In this document: piece by piece, positions 1 through 8,940 of the stretch
Layout of the letters: each line of letters begins with the position of its first letter
Numbering within the stretch: the stretch's first letter is position 1
DNA from: CAIMUX01 sp964473865
GTDB taxonomy: Bacteria; Eisenbacteria; RBG-16-71-46; CAIMUX01
DNA: 64,000 nt
Assembly (NCBI GenBank): GCA_964473865.1
Contig: CAYYQN010000025.1
Coordinates: forward strand, 1 to 64,000
Reading direction: 5' to 3'
Translations under genes and position numbers: made by a program
Notes under the pieces: model-generated
The model's input: only the letters and a program-made list of their open reading frames with translations
Database searches by the model: none
What the model was told of the DNA's origin: nothing

Positions 1-1899
1 CGCAACCCGCGCCACCGGCGCCGCCGCGGGCGCTCGCCGGACCGGCGGCACCTCCGCGGGGAGCGGCGCGGGCTCGAAGGTGTGGTACTCGGGGACGAGT
101 TCGGCCAGAGCCGCCCGGATCAGCTCTGGCGTGCCCCGGTGCGCCAGTTGCTCCAGTCGGTCCACCCGCGCCGCAACCACGCCGGGGTCCACCTCGTCCA
201 GCTCGAGCCGGAAGATCTTGCGGTGCTGCGTGACGCGGGTTCGCTCCGAGTCCGTGAGCAGCTCCTCCTCCAGCTTCTCGCCGGGGCGCAATCCGACAAA
301 CCGGATCGAGATGTCGATCCCCGGGCGCAGGCCGGAGAGGCGCACCAGTTGTTCGGCGACGTCGAGGATCCGTACCTGCTCCCCCATGTCCAGCACGAAC
401 ACATCGCCGCTGTTGCCGAAGAGCGCGGCCTGGATCACGAGCTGCGAGGCCTCGGGAATGGTCATGAAATAGCGGCGGACGTCCGGGTGGGTCACCGTCA
501 GCGGTCCCCCCTTGGCGAGCTGACGCTGGAAGATCGGGATGACGCTCCCGTCGCTGCCCAGCACGTTGCCAAAACGCACCGCGACGAATCGCGTCGGCGT
601 ACCCGGGGTGGACATCGCCTGGAGCAGGATCTCGCACGCCCGTTTGGATGCGCCCATGACGCTCGAGGGGTTTACCGCCTTGTCGGTCGAAATGAAGACG
701 AAGGTGTCCACTCCGGTCTCGGTGGCGGCCCGGGCCAGGCTCCGAGTGCCGAGGATGTTGTTCAGCACCGCTTCTCGGGGTGTCCGCTCGAGGAAGTGGA
801 CATGCTTGTGCGCGGCGGCGTGGAAGACGATTTCCGGCCGGTACAGCCTCAGCAGGTCGAGGACGCCTTCCTCGTCTCGGATATCCCCCACCACCTGCAC
901 GAGGGGGAGGCCGGGGTGGCTCTCACCGAGTTCGATTCCCAGGAAGCAAAGCCGGTTCTCTCCATGGTCGAGGGCCACCAGACGTCCCGGGGAGAAACGC
1001 GCGAGCTGCCGGCAGAGCTCCGATCCGATGGAGCCACCGGCGCCCGTGACCAGGACCGTCCGGCCGCGAACCCGTCCGGCGATTCCCTCGAAGTCGATGC
1101 TGACCGGCTCCCGGCCCAGCAGGTCTTCAATCCGGACTTCCCGAACCTGTCCCAGGGCGCCCTTTCCCACGATGAAGTCGGAGAGGGCGGGAATGGTCCG
1201 GCACTCGACGCCCGCCTCCTGGCAGAACTCCACCACCTGCCGGATGAGTCGTGAGGGGGCCGTGGGCGCGGCGATCAGCACCTGGCTGACCCGCTTCTCG
1301 GGGAGCAGTCGGGGGATGTCAAAGGTGGTTCCGAGCACCGGGACGTCCTCGATTCGTCGCCCCAGTTTCCAGGGGTCGTCGTCGACAAACCCCACCGGCT
1401 CGCCGAGCTCGTGGTTGCTGAGGCGCATCTCTCGCGCCAGCATCGCTCCCACGTCTCCGGCCCCCACCACGAGAATGCGCGTCCCGCCGCGGTGGCCGGT
1501 GCGGAGGCGCGGCGTGCGCACGAGCTTCCAGGCCAGGCGGCTGGTGACGATGGCCGCGGTCGCCAGAATCCAGGAAAGGATCATCACGCTGGTCGGAAAG
1601 AGCCGGACCTGAGGCACCAGATTCACCACGAAGAGCACGGCGAAACCGAGGAAGAGGGTCCGCAGGAGCACAAGGAGCGTGGGGACCCCGGCATAGCGCC
1701 AGATCGATCGGTTGATCCCCGTTACGTTGATCAGGAGCAGCATCCCGATCGTGTAGTAGACCGCGCTGTGCCCCAGGTTGTGGACAAACCGGGGTGGTAT
1801 CTCCCCCTCGAAGCGCAAGGCAAGCGCGCCCACGACAGCCGCGTTGAGGAGCACGGCGTCCGCGAGGTTGACGAGAACGAGTTTGAGGTTGAGGCGCAC
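1..1899 (-). CDS. CapD/FlaA1-type nucleotide-sugar 4,6-dehydratase (membrane), 3' end cut by window edge
   Basis: Membrane-anchored member of the polysaccharide-biosynthesis CapD/WbpM family, which converts UDP-HexNAc to 4-keto sugars for surface glycans. The first ~130 residues are hydrophobic helices. A first nucleotide-binding fold follows (ILVVGAGDVGAMLAREM), then the dehydratase domain with GAGGSIGSEL near residue 285, DIRDEEGV, FHAAAHKHVHFLE and STDKAVNPSSVMGASKR. The last motif has Met where classical SDRs have Tyr, as usual in this family. No ATG is available after the in-frame stop near 1990; GTG at 1899 is chosen because GGGGGT lies just upstream. The frame stays open to base 1, so about 633 residues are visible and the true C-terminus is outside. 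The family call is firm; the exact sugar product is unknown. Confidence 0.9.
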   Translation of the reverse strand, partial: MRLNLKLVLVNLADAVLLNAAVVGALALRFEGEIPPRFVHNLGHSAVYYTIGMLLLINVTGINRSIWRYAGVPTLLVLLRTLFLGFAVLFVVNLVPQVRLFPTSVMILSWILATAAIVTSRLAWKLVRTPRLRTGHRGGTRILVVGAGDVGAMLAREMRLSNHELGEPVGFVDDDPWKLGRRIEDVPVLGTTFDIPRLLPEKRVSQVLIAAPTAPSRLIRQVVEFCQEAGVECRTIPALSDFIVGKGALGQVREVRIEDLLGREPVSIDFEGIAGRVRGRTVLVTGAGGSIGSELCRQLARFSPGRLVALDHGENRLCFLGIELGESHPGLPLVQVVGDIRDEEGVLDLLRLYRPEIVFHAAAHKHVHFLERTPREAVLNNILGTRSLARAATETGVDTFVFISTDKAVNPSSVMGASKRACEILLQAMSTPGTPTRFVAVRFGNVLGSDGSVIPIFQRQLAKGGPLTVTHPDVRRYFMTIPEASQLVIQAALFGNSGDVFVLDMGEQVRILDVAEQLVRLSGLRPGIDISIRFVGLRPGEKLEEELLTDSERTRVTQHRKIFRLELDEVDPGVVAARVDRLEQLAHRGTPELIRAALAELVPEYHTFEPAPLPAEVPPVRRAPAAAPVARVA

Positions 1900-2103
1900 C
1901 AGTCGACCCCCGGGGTACTCCTTTTCCCGATCCCTCCACGAGGCAGGCCTATTCTTCCATCGGCCCAGCCCAAAATCAGCACAAGGTTATTCGGTGCGGG
2001 GAAAGCTCCGGCCGGCGGTGGCAAATGCAGGCGTCACGGTAAGCGGCGCCAGAAACCGCCCCGGAGGGCGGTTTCCGCTGGCCGAGAGGGGACGCGAGGG
2101 TGG

Positions 2104-2799
2104 TCAGGAGGCCTTGCGTCTGCGTAGCATCCAGAGTCCGCCCAGGAGGCCGAGGCCCAGGAGGGCCGCCGAAGCCGGCTCGGGGACTGGAGTGATACTG
2201 GCCGTCTCTTGACCGTCCAGACGATAGCGGTAGCCATCCGGAATCCCGTTGCCCGCCCTGCCGGTCATGCCGGCATAGGTCGACCAGGTGTGGTTTTCGA
2301 GCGAAGGCAGGAATTCCCCGGAGTTGAACGTGCCGTTCGCGGTCAGGGATCCCAAAAGCAGGTTCGAATTCATGACATAGCTGAACCCGGAGATGCTGCC
2401 GGAGAGCCAGGATACTCCGTCGGTGAACGACGGCGGGCCGGGGTCGATCGCCGGATTCGTGCCGTAGTCGTAGCCGCGGTTGGTGGGACCGGTGGAGCGG
2501 TAGATACCGAGCGCTCCGCCGGTATAGACATACTCCTTGATGGTTGCCGTATGGGTGATCACCTGCGACAGTTGCAGCCCTGAGAAGGCGAACGTGTAGA
2601 CCTCTGCCGGGTCCGCGACGGGGGCGGAGAAGCCATCCAGGACTCCAACCGCGTGAAAGGCCTGCGGGAGCCCGTTGACCTGCGTGGACCAGGAGAAACC
2701 GGTGTAGTCGAGGATCAGGGGCACGGCTCCGACCGGGCCAGGGAAGAACCCGCCGAGGGCCGCGGTCGCGAGGAACAGGGTTGCCAGTTTCCGTATCAT
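2104..2799 (-). CDS. PEP-CTERM-sorted secreted protein
   Basis: Secreted protein of 231 residues with an N-terminal signal peptide (MIRKLATLFLATAALGGFF...GA) and a textbook PEP-CTERM tail: VPEPAS, then a short hydrophobic helix (LLGLGLLGGLWML) and a basic end RRRKAS. In known systems this tail is processed by an exosortase (EpsH family) and sends proteins to the surface or an exopolysaccharide matrix. No exosortase lies in this window. The middle part matches no enzyme I know and resembles other PEP-CTERM beta-rich proteins. The start is ATG 2799, preceded by GAGGTGGG; a longer in-frame opening upstream has no ribosome site. It is probably read from the promoter near 3619-3647 or from its own, with a small hairpin between the two genes. 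Confidence 0.88.
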   Translation of the reverse strand: MIRKLATLFLATAALGGFFPGPVGAVPLILDYTGFSWSTQVNGLPQAFHAVGVLDGFSAPVADPAEVYTFAFSGLQLSQVITHTATIKEYVYTGGALGIYRSTGPTNRGYDYGTNPAIDPGPPSFTDGVSWLSGSISGFSYVMNSNLLLGSLTANGTFNSGEFLPSLENHTWSTYAGMTGRAGNGIPDGYRYRLDGQETASITPVPEPASAALLGLGLLGGLWMLRRRKAS

Positions 2800-2825
2800 C
2801 GGCCCACCTCTTCTGTTGAAAGACT

Positions 2826-2840
2826 CGATCCTTCGGATCG
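2826..2840 (-). terminator. Small hairpin between two secreted-protein genes
   Basis: CGATCC-TTC-GGATCG forms a perfect 6-bp stem with a 3-nt loop just after the stop of the gene at 2874-3560. Read on the minus strand it is followed by AGTCTTTC. It could be a weak intrinsic terminator or attenuator. The stem is short, so confidence is low. Confidence 0.35.
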
Positions 2841-2873
2841 CCTCGTGTGTCGCATCGGCCTTCGGGGAGCGAT

Positions 2874-3560
2874 CTACTGACGGAAGGTCTTCTTGATGGC
2901 ACCCCAACTTCTTATTGCAATTGGGCTTGGCACTTCCGGGCCGTAAAGCTGTGGATCCCAGGCCAGGTTGTAGCCGGCCGGAATCCCCAGGCCATCCTGG
3001 CTGCTCACTCCCCCGAAAACGGTCCAACCGCAGGGGTTCGTCATGCCCCCGAACCTGATTCCTCCCTGCCAGTCCACGAGGCCGGAGATCGTTCCGGTGC
3101 CGCTTGTCATGTTGAAGAAGAGGGACATCTCCGTGAACACACCCTGAAGATCGAGGTCGCCGTCCAGGAACGTTGCTGGCACGAGGGTATTCGGGGGCGC
3201 CGGGTCCCAGATGCCATTCAACTCCGCGTCAGAGTGCAGCTGGATCGTGCCGCCCGAGTACGTGATGGTCTGGAACGGCCCATAGGACTCCACGGATGCG
3301 ACGGTGAGACCCTGGATCATGACGGTGTATTCCAGGCGTTGCAAGTCCAACGGCCAGATCGGGTTCGGCTGAATGGTGTTGAACTTCCCCGCCATCGCGA
3401 CGACCGTTCCGATCGTCGCCGGCGGCCCGGAGACATACGAATACCCGGCGAAATCGAAGAATGGCATCTCAGCGCCGGCGGCCCAGGCGGGCGTGGCGCC
3501 GATCAGCAAGGCGAGTATGCTGTTACGGAGGAGACTCGGGCGATTGCGATCGGGTTGCAT
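2874..3560 (-). CDS. Secreted protein with SWGxIK C-terminal motif
   Basis: Exported protein of 228 residues. The signal peptide is SLLRNSILALLIGATPAWAAGA. The body is beta-rich, with no recognised domain. The protein ends AIRSWGAIKKTFRQ, matching the ends of two other secreted proteins here (29146-30084 ending RKSWGQIKSEYR; 41792-43843 ending RTSWGSIKSRYR). A motif fixed at the extreme C-terminus of otherwise unrelated exported proteins looks like a sorting or anchoring signal. ATG 3560 is chosen because AGGAGA sits 5 nt upstream and the signal peptide follows directly. A good sigma-70-like promoter lies at 3619-3647. Molecular function unknown. Confidence 0.85.
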   Translation of the reverse strand: MQPDRNRPSLLRNSILALLIGATPAWAAGAEMPFFDFAGYSYVSGPPATIGTVVAMAGKFNTIQPNPIWPLDLQRLEYTVMIQGLTVASVESYGPFQTITYSGGTIQLHSDAELNGIWDPAPPNTLVPATFLDGDLDLQGVFTEMSLFFNMTSGTGTISGLVDWQGGIRFGGMTNPCGWTVFGGVSSQDGLGIPAGYNLAWDPQLYGPEVPSPIAIRSWGAIKKTFRQ

Positions 3561-3618
3561 GTCGTTCTCCTGGCGGCGCGTTGGCCGCCCGGTGAGATTC
3601 CCAACCCTCCTCACACCA

Positions 3619-3647
3619 AGCATAGCGGCCGGCGCTGGATGGGTCAA
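3619..3647 (-). promoter_or_regulatory. Sigma-70-type promoter for the 2874-3560 gene
   Basis: On the minus strand TTGACC is followed after 17 bp by TATGCT. The 3' edge is 58 bp upstream of the ATG at 3560, and GTGAGGAGGG lies in the leader. Good match to -35/-10 consensus and spacing. Confidence 0.6.
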
Positions 3648-3869
3648 TCGTCAATGTCTGACCGAGTTCATTTATGGAGATACCTTCATATCATAGAGAA
3701 TTCGAGTCGGATGGCCCAGACGCCTCGGCGCTAACTTCAGAAAGGACCGACCACTAACCCGCTCGGCGGCCGCGAGGGGCGCCGTCTCGTTCTTCGGATC
3801 TCCTCTGTGCGTCGTCGGTACGACCCGCCGTCCGGCGGAGATCACCCGCGCGGCGAGGTACCCTCGGGG

Positions 3870-3898
3870 TTGACAAGCCGCACGGCCCTGCCCACACT
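3870..3898 (+). promoter_or_regulatory. Probable sigma-70 promoter for the Yip1-family gene
   Basis: Perfect TTGACA -35, a 17-bp spacer and a weak -10 (CACACT). The predicted start is ~27 nt before ATG 3933, leaving room for the AAGGAGG ribosome site. The poor -10 lowers certainty. Confidence 0.45.
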
Positions 3899-3932
3899 CC
3901 GGCCGCCATCACCCGATCGGCAAGGAGGCCGT

Positions 3933-4679
3933 ATGACTCAACCCCCGGACGTGCTTGATCCCCAGACTCCGCCCCCGCCGGTCGGAGTTCCGGAGTTGCC
4001 AGCTGCCGGCCCCGGCGCAGAGCTCCTCTCGCGCTTCAAGCGGATGTTCTCTGCCCCGAGCGAGGCCTTCCGTCCGCCGCTCTCGCGGTGGGTCTGGCTC
4101 TTTCCGCTGATCCTGTTGTCGATCTGGGCCTTCGCCCAGGCGCTGCTCTCGGCGGATCTCTGGATCGCGGAGGGCCTTGTCGGGAGTCCGGAGGGGGCGG
4201 CCGCGTTCGACCAGATGCCGGCGGACAAGATGGGCGGCATTCGCATTGCGATGGGAGTCGGGGCTTTGGCCATGAGCTGGGTGGGCTACCTGGTTCCTGC
4301 GCTCTTCTTCTGGATCGGTCTGACCTTCGTGCTCGGCGGCCGCGCGAGTTTCATGGCAGTCCTCGCGGTGACCGCCTTCACGGGGCTCGTCATGCTACCC
4401 CGGGACATCCTGCTCACGTTCCTGCGCCTGCAGGCCGGCACGATCCACATCTACACCAGCCCCGCGGTCCTCGTTGACCCCGGCCAGAAGGCGCTGATCG
4501 CGCTTGCTGAACATCTGGACGTCTTCGCGCTCTACCGACTGGTCCTGCTCGGCTTCGGATTCCGCTCCGTCTCGGGGCTGAAGGGTCGGCAGACCGGATG
4601 GCTGGTCGCCGTGCTCTGGGTGCTGGGTGCGGGCCTTGCCTCTGCGATGACGGCGCTTGGCCAGCGGTTTGGGGGATGA
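3933..4679 (+). CDS. Yip1-family integral membrane protein
   Basis: Membrane protein of 248 residues. A Pro-rich cytoplasmic N-terminus (PQTPPPPVGVP) is followed by RFKRMFSAPSEAFR, the short amphipathic lead-in typical of bacterial Yip1 (PF04893-like) proteins, and then about five hydrophobic segments. Bacterial Yip1 proteins have no settled biochemical role. The start ATG 3933 has AAGGAGG seven bases before it, which rules out the longer in-frame opening beginning at 3807. It converges on the macro-like gene, with only 4 bp between the stops. Confidence 0.8.
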   Translation: MTQPPDVLDPQTPPPPVGVPELPAAGPGAELLSRFKRMFSAPSEAFRPPLSRWVWLFPLILLSIWAFAQALLSADLWIAEGLVGSPEGAAAFDQMPADKMGGIRIAMGVGALAMSWVGYLVPALFFWIGLTFVLGGRASFMAVLAVTAFTGLVMLPRDILLTFLRLQAGTIHIYTSPAVLVDPGQKALIALAEHLDVFALYRLVLLGFGFRSVSGLKGRQTGWLVAVLWVLGAGLASAMTALGQRFGG

Positions 4680-4683
4680 CCGG

Positions 4684-5220
4684 CTAGCCGGAAGAGGCCG
4701 CGAGCAACTGGAGGAAGGTCTCGTGCAAGAGCGCCTTTTCTTCGGCAGCCTGATAGAGAACCGTCACTGTCTGGATTCCGGAGCCGCCATCCAGCCCGTC
4801 GAGCAGCCCGGCCAGCATCTCCCGGGCCGGCTTCTCGTGCCGTCCGTGCGCCCCCCGATACAGGGGGTAGAAGACCACGCTTGCAGCCGAAGCGCGGCTG
4901 GCGATGGTCAGCGATTCGCGCGCGGCGGTGCGGCCGGCCCCCTCCGTCCAGGTCATCTCCTTGCTCATCACGACCGCATGGTGGAGCCACCGGAAGCCGC
5001 AGAGCGAACCCGGCGTCACCGCGACCTGGCCGGCCTCCATGGGCCCCTGCCGCACGGCATCGATCTCGACCTCCTTGCCGTGGGTCTTCCTGAGCTCGAG
5101 GCCGGGTCCCGAGAGCATCCAGAGGTGGTCGTTGGCCGGGATGACCAGCACATCGCCGGCCGCCGGGCGTTGGGCCTCCGGCAGCCAATCCACGCGGGTG
5201 CCCAGGATTCGGAAAGCCAT
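4684..5220 (-). CDS. Divergent macro-domain-like protein
   Basis: Cytoplasmic protein of 178 residues with the layout of a macro (ADP-ribose-binding) domain: GDVLVIPANDHLWMLSGPGLELRKTHG corresponds to the usual 'GDI...VNAAN..L..GGGVA..I...AG' region, EIDAVRQGPMEAGQVAVTPG to the 'E....G.....G.a..T.g' segment, then a conserved-looking helix (AARESLTIASRASAASVVFYPLYRG) and ILD-type end. The catalytic Asn pair of ADP-ribosyl hydrolases is reduced to one (PAND), and the Gly-rich loop is poor, so ligand binding may be altered. ATG 5220 has GAGGGGAGGGGGAG upstream. It is divergent from the permease gene, with 62 bp between the starts. Confidence 0.6.
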   Translation of the reverse strand: MAFRILGTRVDWLPEAQRPAAGDVLVIPANDHLWMLSGPGLELRKTHGKEVEIDAVRQGPMEAGQVAVTPGSLCGFRWLHHAVVMSKEMTWTEGAGRTAARESLTIASRASAASVVFYPLYRGAHGRHEKPAREMLAGLLDGLDGGSGIQTVTVLYQAAEEKALLHETFLQLLAASSG

Positions 5221-5282
5221 CTCCCCCTCCCCTCGTCGACCAATCATCCGCGGCGGCTTTTCCGCCTCGAAGAGGAGCCTGC

Positions 5283-6671
5283 ATGGACACGACCGATCCG
5301 AAGTCGGATGCCCCGGTGCCGGTCCGCCCACCCCGACCCCTGACGGCCCGGACCCGCTGGCCCGGTGCAACCGGCATGTGGGTCGCGGTGCTCCTCGCCC
5401 TGCTCGGCTGGAGCGTGCTTCGGTCCCTGGGGCCGCTCGCGATCGCCCTGGGCGCGTGGGTGGTCGCTGGGGCACTGCCGCGGTCCCGAGACCGCCGGGC
5501 GGTCCGCCACCTGCTGCTTCTCCTCGGCGTCCTCTGGATTCTCCACGCGGCGCGCTGGGTTGTCTATCCTCTCCTCGCAGCAATGCTGGTGGCGATGCTG
5601 CTCGCGCCGCTCGTCTCCTGGCTGGAGTCGAAACGGGTGCACCGCTCCCTGGCAACCCTGCTGGTCCTGCTGCCGTTCGGACTCGTGGTCGTCGCGGCAG
5701 CCGGCATACTGGTGCCCGCCATACTACGGCAGGGGCAGCTCCTCCTGGCGAAGCTGCCCGACGCGTACGCCTATCTCGCCGCCCACGCGAAGAGTCTGAT
5801 GCAGTTGGCGGGGCCGGAGCCGGTGCCGACTCCCCTTCCCGAGGTTCCGTCCATCGATTCGCTGCGGGTGGCCCTCGCGGACTCTGCCGGGCCGGCCGCG
5901 GCCGCGCTGCCACCCGCGGGAACGCCCGGACCGATAGGCGGCAGCTGGTTGAACCAGCTCGTCGGTCACGCGGAGACCGTGCTGCGAGCTGCGATCGGCG
6001 GGGTCGCGGGCGTGGGGCGCGGGCTGGGAGTTGCGGCGCAGTACGTCAGCTTGTTCCTTCTGACGCCGATTGTCGCCTACCACCTGCTCGTGGATCGGGA
6101 GCAGCTTCGCGCCCGGGTGATGGCCTGGCTGCCGGACCGCTGGCGCGAGCATACTCTGCGGGTGGCCGGAGACATCGGCAGCTCGCTCCAGGTCTATCTG
6201 CGCGGGCAGTCGCTCGTCGCCGCGGTCGAGATCGTGCTGTTCTCCGTCGTCTTCGCGATCGCCGGTTTCACGCAGCCGGTCGCACTGGGGGTGATCGCCG
6301 GGCTTCTCTCCTTGGTTCCCCTTCTCGGCTTCTGGATCACCGTATTGCTGGTCGTCTTGAACGCCGTCACCGGACCTGGACCGGGGATGGCTCTGCTCAA
6401 GGCCGGAGTCGGAATCGCGATCATCAACTTCGTCGAGGGGCAGTTGCTGGTGCCTCGCATCCAGGGATCGGGTCTCGGGCTTCACCCCTTGGCCGTTCTC
6501 CTGGGCGTGCTCCTGTTTGGGGCCCTGTTCGGCTTTGTCGGGGTGCTGTTGGCCGTCCCCGCGATGGGGGTGCTCCGGGCTGCGATGCCGGGGATCGAAG
6601 GCGCGTGGTTCCGCAGTTCAATGCACGGCGGATCCGCGGATCAAACCGATTCCCCCGGTTCAGCAGACTGA
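5283..6671 (+). CDS. AI-2E family (PerM/UPF0118) permease
   Basis: Polytopic inner-membrane protein of 462 residues, somewhat longer than the usual 340-380 because of a disordered Pro/Asp N-terminus and a Pro-rich insert near residues 175-220. Family features are the N-terminal hydrophobic pairs, the soluble coiled segment before YVSLFLLTPIVAYHLLVDREQLR, and the C-terminal block GVIAGLLSLVPLLGFWIT and INFVEGQLLVPRIQGSGLGLHPLAVLLGVLLFGALFGFVGVLLAVP, which is highly characteristic. Homologues are called autoinducer-2 exporters or Na+/H+ antiporters; substrate cannot be inferred. ATG 5283 follows AAGAGGAGCC. Its end overlaps the convergent CvpA gene by 31 bp. Confidence 0.92.
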   Translation: MDTTDPKSDAPVPVRPPRPLTARTRWPGATGMWVAVLLALLGWSVLRSLGPLAIALGAWVVAGALPRSRDRRAVRHLLLLLGVLWILHAARWVVYPLLAAMLVAMLLAPLVSWLESKRVHRSLATLLVLLPFGLVVVAAAGILVPAILRQGQLLLAKLPDAYAYLAAHAKSLMQLAGPEPVPTPLPEVPSIDSLRVALADSAGPAAAALPPAGTPGPIGGSWLNQLVGHAETVLRAAIGGVAGVGRGLGVAAQYVSLFLLTPIVAYHLLVDREQLRARVMAWLPDRWREHTLRVAGDIGSSLQVYLRGQSLVAAVEIVLFSVVFAIAGFTQPVALGVIAGLLSLVPLLGFWITVLLVVLNAVTGPGPGMALLKAGVGIAIINFVEGQLLVPRIQGSGLGLHPLAVLLGVLLFGALFGFVGVLLAVPAMGVLRAAMPGIEGAWFRSSMHGGSADQTDSPGSAD

Positions 6672-7207
6672 GTGCCCGGCGCCCCGGTGGTGCGAAACGG
6701 CAGCCGATTCCACCGATCGAGGACTCGGGCGCGCGCCGGCGCCGGCAAGACCAGCTGGATCCCGGCGCGCACGCCCGCATCCAGGCGTGGCAGGACGCGA
6801 GAACGGGACAACGGCGGCCGCTCCGGCGGGCCGAGCATCACCATCGCCGCAGCCAGGAAGAGCACCAGGATGACGCCTCGCGCGGCTCCCAGGACCAGGC
6901 CGAGGACCCGGCTCAGGCCGGTCGGCTTCTTTCCTTCCCAGGCCGCAGCGAGCAATCGCCCCGCCAGGTTCACGCCGAGGTTGACCACGAGAAAGAGCGC
7001 GACGAAAAGCACCCCCCACGCCAGGCCCGATCGACGCAGCCAGACCGGTGCATGCTCCAGAATCGGAGTGACCAGGCGCAGGCCGGCGATGGCGCCGACG
7101 GCCAGCCCGCCGACGGCGAAGAGCTCACGAAAGAACCCGTTTCTTACCCCGGCCAGTGCGGTCAGCAGGAAACAGGCGGCCAACAGGATGTCGATGACGA
7201 GATCCAT
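6641..7207 (-). CDS. CvpA-family membrane protein
   Basis: Inner-membrane protein of 188 residues with the CvpA pattern of four hydrophobic segments: MDLVIDILLAACFLLTALAGVRNGFFREL at the start (the 'D......l.G...G..rGf..e' signature), then AVGGLAVGAIAGLRLV, SGLAWGVLFVALFLVVNLGVNLAGRLL and RVLGLVLGAARGVILVLFLAAAMVM. Known members influence colicin V production, biofilm and envelope stress. The ATG at 7207 is placed directly before the first helix, with GGACGGAG in front; longer in-frame openings lack a ribosome site. The C-terminal tail is soluble and basic. It overlaps the end of the permease gene on the other strand. Confidence 0.82.
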   Translation of the reverse strand: MDLVIDILLAACFLLTALAGVRNGFFRELFAVGGLAVGAIAGLRLVTPILEHAPVWLRRSGLAWGVLFVALFLVVNLGVNLAGRLLAAAWEGKKPTGLSRVLGLVLGAARGVILVLFLAAAMVMLGPPERPPLSRSRVLPRLDAGVRAGIQLVLPAPARARVLDRWNRLPFRTTGAPGTQSAEPGESV

Positions 7208-7372
7208 CTCCGTCCCGGCACTCGCGGGCCCGCCGGGAGTCCCTCCTCTCTCCGAGCCTTCTCCCCCGTTTTCCGTCAGGCCGGCTCGATCTCCCGGCCA
7301 CGGGCCGCATTGACGCACCCCGGAGCGATCCGGTCAACCGGCGATCCACACCTCGGCGACGACTCGTCAAGT

Positions 7373-8797
7373 CTAGCGAATGCGCACCACGCGACCGCTG
7401 GCACGTGCACCGCCGAGTCCCTCGGCGCGGAGGAAGTAGATGCCGGGCGGCACCGCGCGCCCGGCCTCGTCGCGGCCGTCCCAGAGCCAGCCGGGTCCCG
7501 CGCTACCGGCGTCGGCGTTCAGGTCCCGGACGATGCGGCCGGACGGACTCACGATGTGCAGGCGAGGCGGCCGGTCCGATCCGGTGAGAGTCGCGGCACC
7601 GTCGAGGACGAGACGCACCGCGGTGGAGGACGTGAAGGGGTCGGGCACGGCCCGCAGCGCCCCGGTCGCTGATGCGGCCACCGGAGAGACGCCCGCGGGA
7701 TCGATCTGGGCATGGGTCCAGATGGGCGCGGACCAGGCCTTGTCTCCATCCAACTGGTAGGCGATGGCATAGTAGTAGTGCTCCTCGCCCTCGGTCATCG
7801 CTTCGTAGTAGTCGTAGAAGATCTCCGTCCCCAGGACCGACTTGCTGTTGCGCAGGATGCCGTCCCGGTATAGCTCCACGCGATAGAAGAGGTTGATCCC
7901 ATTTACCGACCGAGCGTGGACCGTAAAGTGCGGGGCGATTCCGACGATGATCTCGGAGCCCATCTGCTGTCCGTCGACCTGGAACTCCAGCTCCATCCGG
8001 TCCGAGGCCGGAAAGACCTCCATGGCGAAGACGCGCCGCGCGTGGATGGCGTCCGTGATCTGGTCATGCGTCAAGGAATCGGCCAGGATGCCGGTGAGGA
8101 GAATCCGCCCGGCGTGGTTCAGCTGGTCGCCCCAGTGTCCATCGTGGTTATCCTGATTCGCAACCGGCGCCAGTTTCCAGCCGTTGCCCAGGGCCAGGTT
8201 GAACCGGTCTTCGTAGTCTCCAGAGTAAAACCCGTTGCGCATCTCGATCATTCTCATGGCGCTTTCATACTCGGGGTAGAACTCCAGGTTGTTGAAGGCA
8301 GTGCCGTAGTCCGGGTTCGGGTGATTGAACGCGCCGACGGCGTTGACCTGCTGGATGAACGCGTAAGTGGCCAGGAGGTTTTCCGTGGAACCCGGGTTCA
8401 GGAACGCGCAGTCGTCGATGTTGATGTGCCCGAAGTCGTTGAGGATTCCGAACTCCTGGGAGGCGAGAGCCACGAAGACGCCCGGCGCGGTGGCCGCAGT
8501 GGCGGCGTTGCGCAGCTGGGTCCACTCGGCCGAAGTCAGGTAGTGGGTGTGGTCGGTGATCGCCAGGACATCGATGTCCGCCACGTCACGGGCGTAGGCG
8601 TAGGCTTCCGCCGGGGTGCCGATTCCGTCCGACAGCGCCGTATGGGAGTGCAGGTTCGCGTAGTAGACGTTGTAGGCAAACCCCGGGGAGGCCAGCGCCG
8701 CCGCCGCGGCCAGGGAGAGAAGCGAGAACGCCGCGAGCGGGCTGCGCCGGAAGACGCCGCGGGCCACGCGGGCGATGGTTGGCAACGTTCTGATCAC
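7373..8797 (-). CDS. Secreted PHP-domain phosphoesterase-like protein with C-terminal FlgD Ig domain
   Basis: Exported protein of 474 residues. After a signal peptide (SPLAAFSLLSLAAAAALASPGFA) comes a PHP metal-binding fold: NLHSHTALSDG near residue 48, LAITDHTHY near 80, GHINIDD, FNHPNPD and ANQDNHDGHWG. These supply the His/Asp metal ligands of the PHP/DUF3604-type enzymes that hydrolyse phosphoesters. The final ~80 residues are a FlgD/T9SS-like Ig module (LHIVSPSGRIVRDL...WDGRDEAGRAVPPGIYFLRAEG) that usually serves as an attachment or sorting domain. GTG 8797 is preferred over ATG 8824 because AGAGGGA sits 5 nt in front of it and the signal peptide is then of normal length. Substrate unknown. 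Confidence 0.85.
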   Translation of the reverse strand: MIRTLPTIARVARGVFRRSPLAAFSLLSLAAAAALASPGFAYNVYYANLHSHTALSDGIGTPAEAYAYARDVADIDVLAITDHTHYLTSAEWTQLRNAATAATAPGVFVALASQEFGILNDFGHINIDDCAFLNPGSTENLLATYAFIQQVNAVGAFNHPNPDYGTAFNNLEFYPEYESAMRMIEMRNGFYSGDYEDRFNLALGNGWKLAPVANQDNHDGHWGDQLNHAGRILLTGILADSLTHDQITDAIHARRVFAMEVFPASDRMELEFQVDGQQMGSEIIVGIAPHFTVHARSVNGINLFYRVELYRDGILRNSKSVLGTEIFYDYYEAMTEGEEHYYYAIAYQLDGDKAWSAPIWTHAQIDPAGVSPVAASATGALRAVPDPFTSSTAVRLVLDGAATLTGSDRPPRLHIVSPSGRIVRDLNADAGSAGPGWLWDGRDEAGRAVPPGIYFLRAEGLGGARASGRVVRIR

Positions 8798-8940
8798 GGA
8801 TTCCCTCTGGTTACCGCGGGCCATGCACCCGGGCCCGGACGCGGCCGTCTCCCGGCCGGGATACGACCGGCGACGCCCGGCGGCAACGGGCGCCTCCAGG
8901 CCTGATGATACCATGAAACGGGCCTGTTCGGTCCTCGAGG

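Noticed and set aside
82..1254. 390-codon open frame on the plus strand
   Set aside because: Antisense to the CapD-type gene, whose motifs are complete on the minus strand; this frame has no ribosome site and gives a low-complexity protein.
4904..7672. 922-codon plus-strand open frame
   Set aside because: Runs across the macro-like, permease and CvpA genes in the wrong frame; Arg/Pro/Gly-rich, a typical high-GC shadow.
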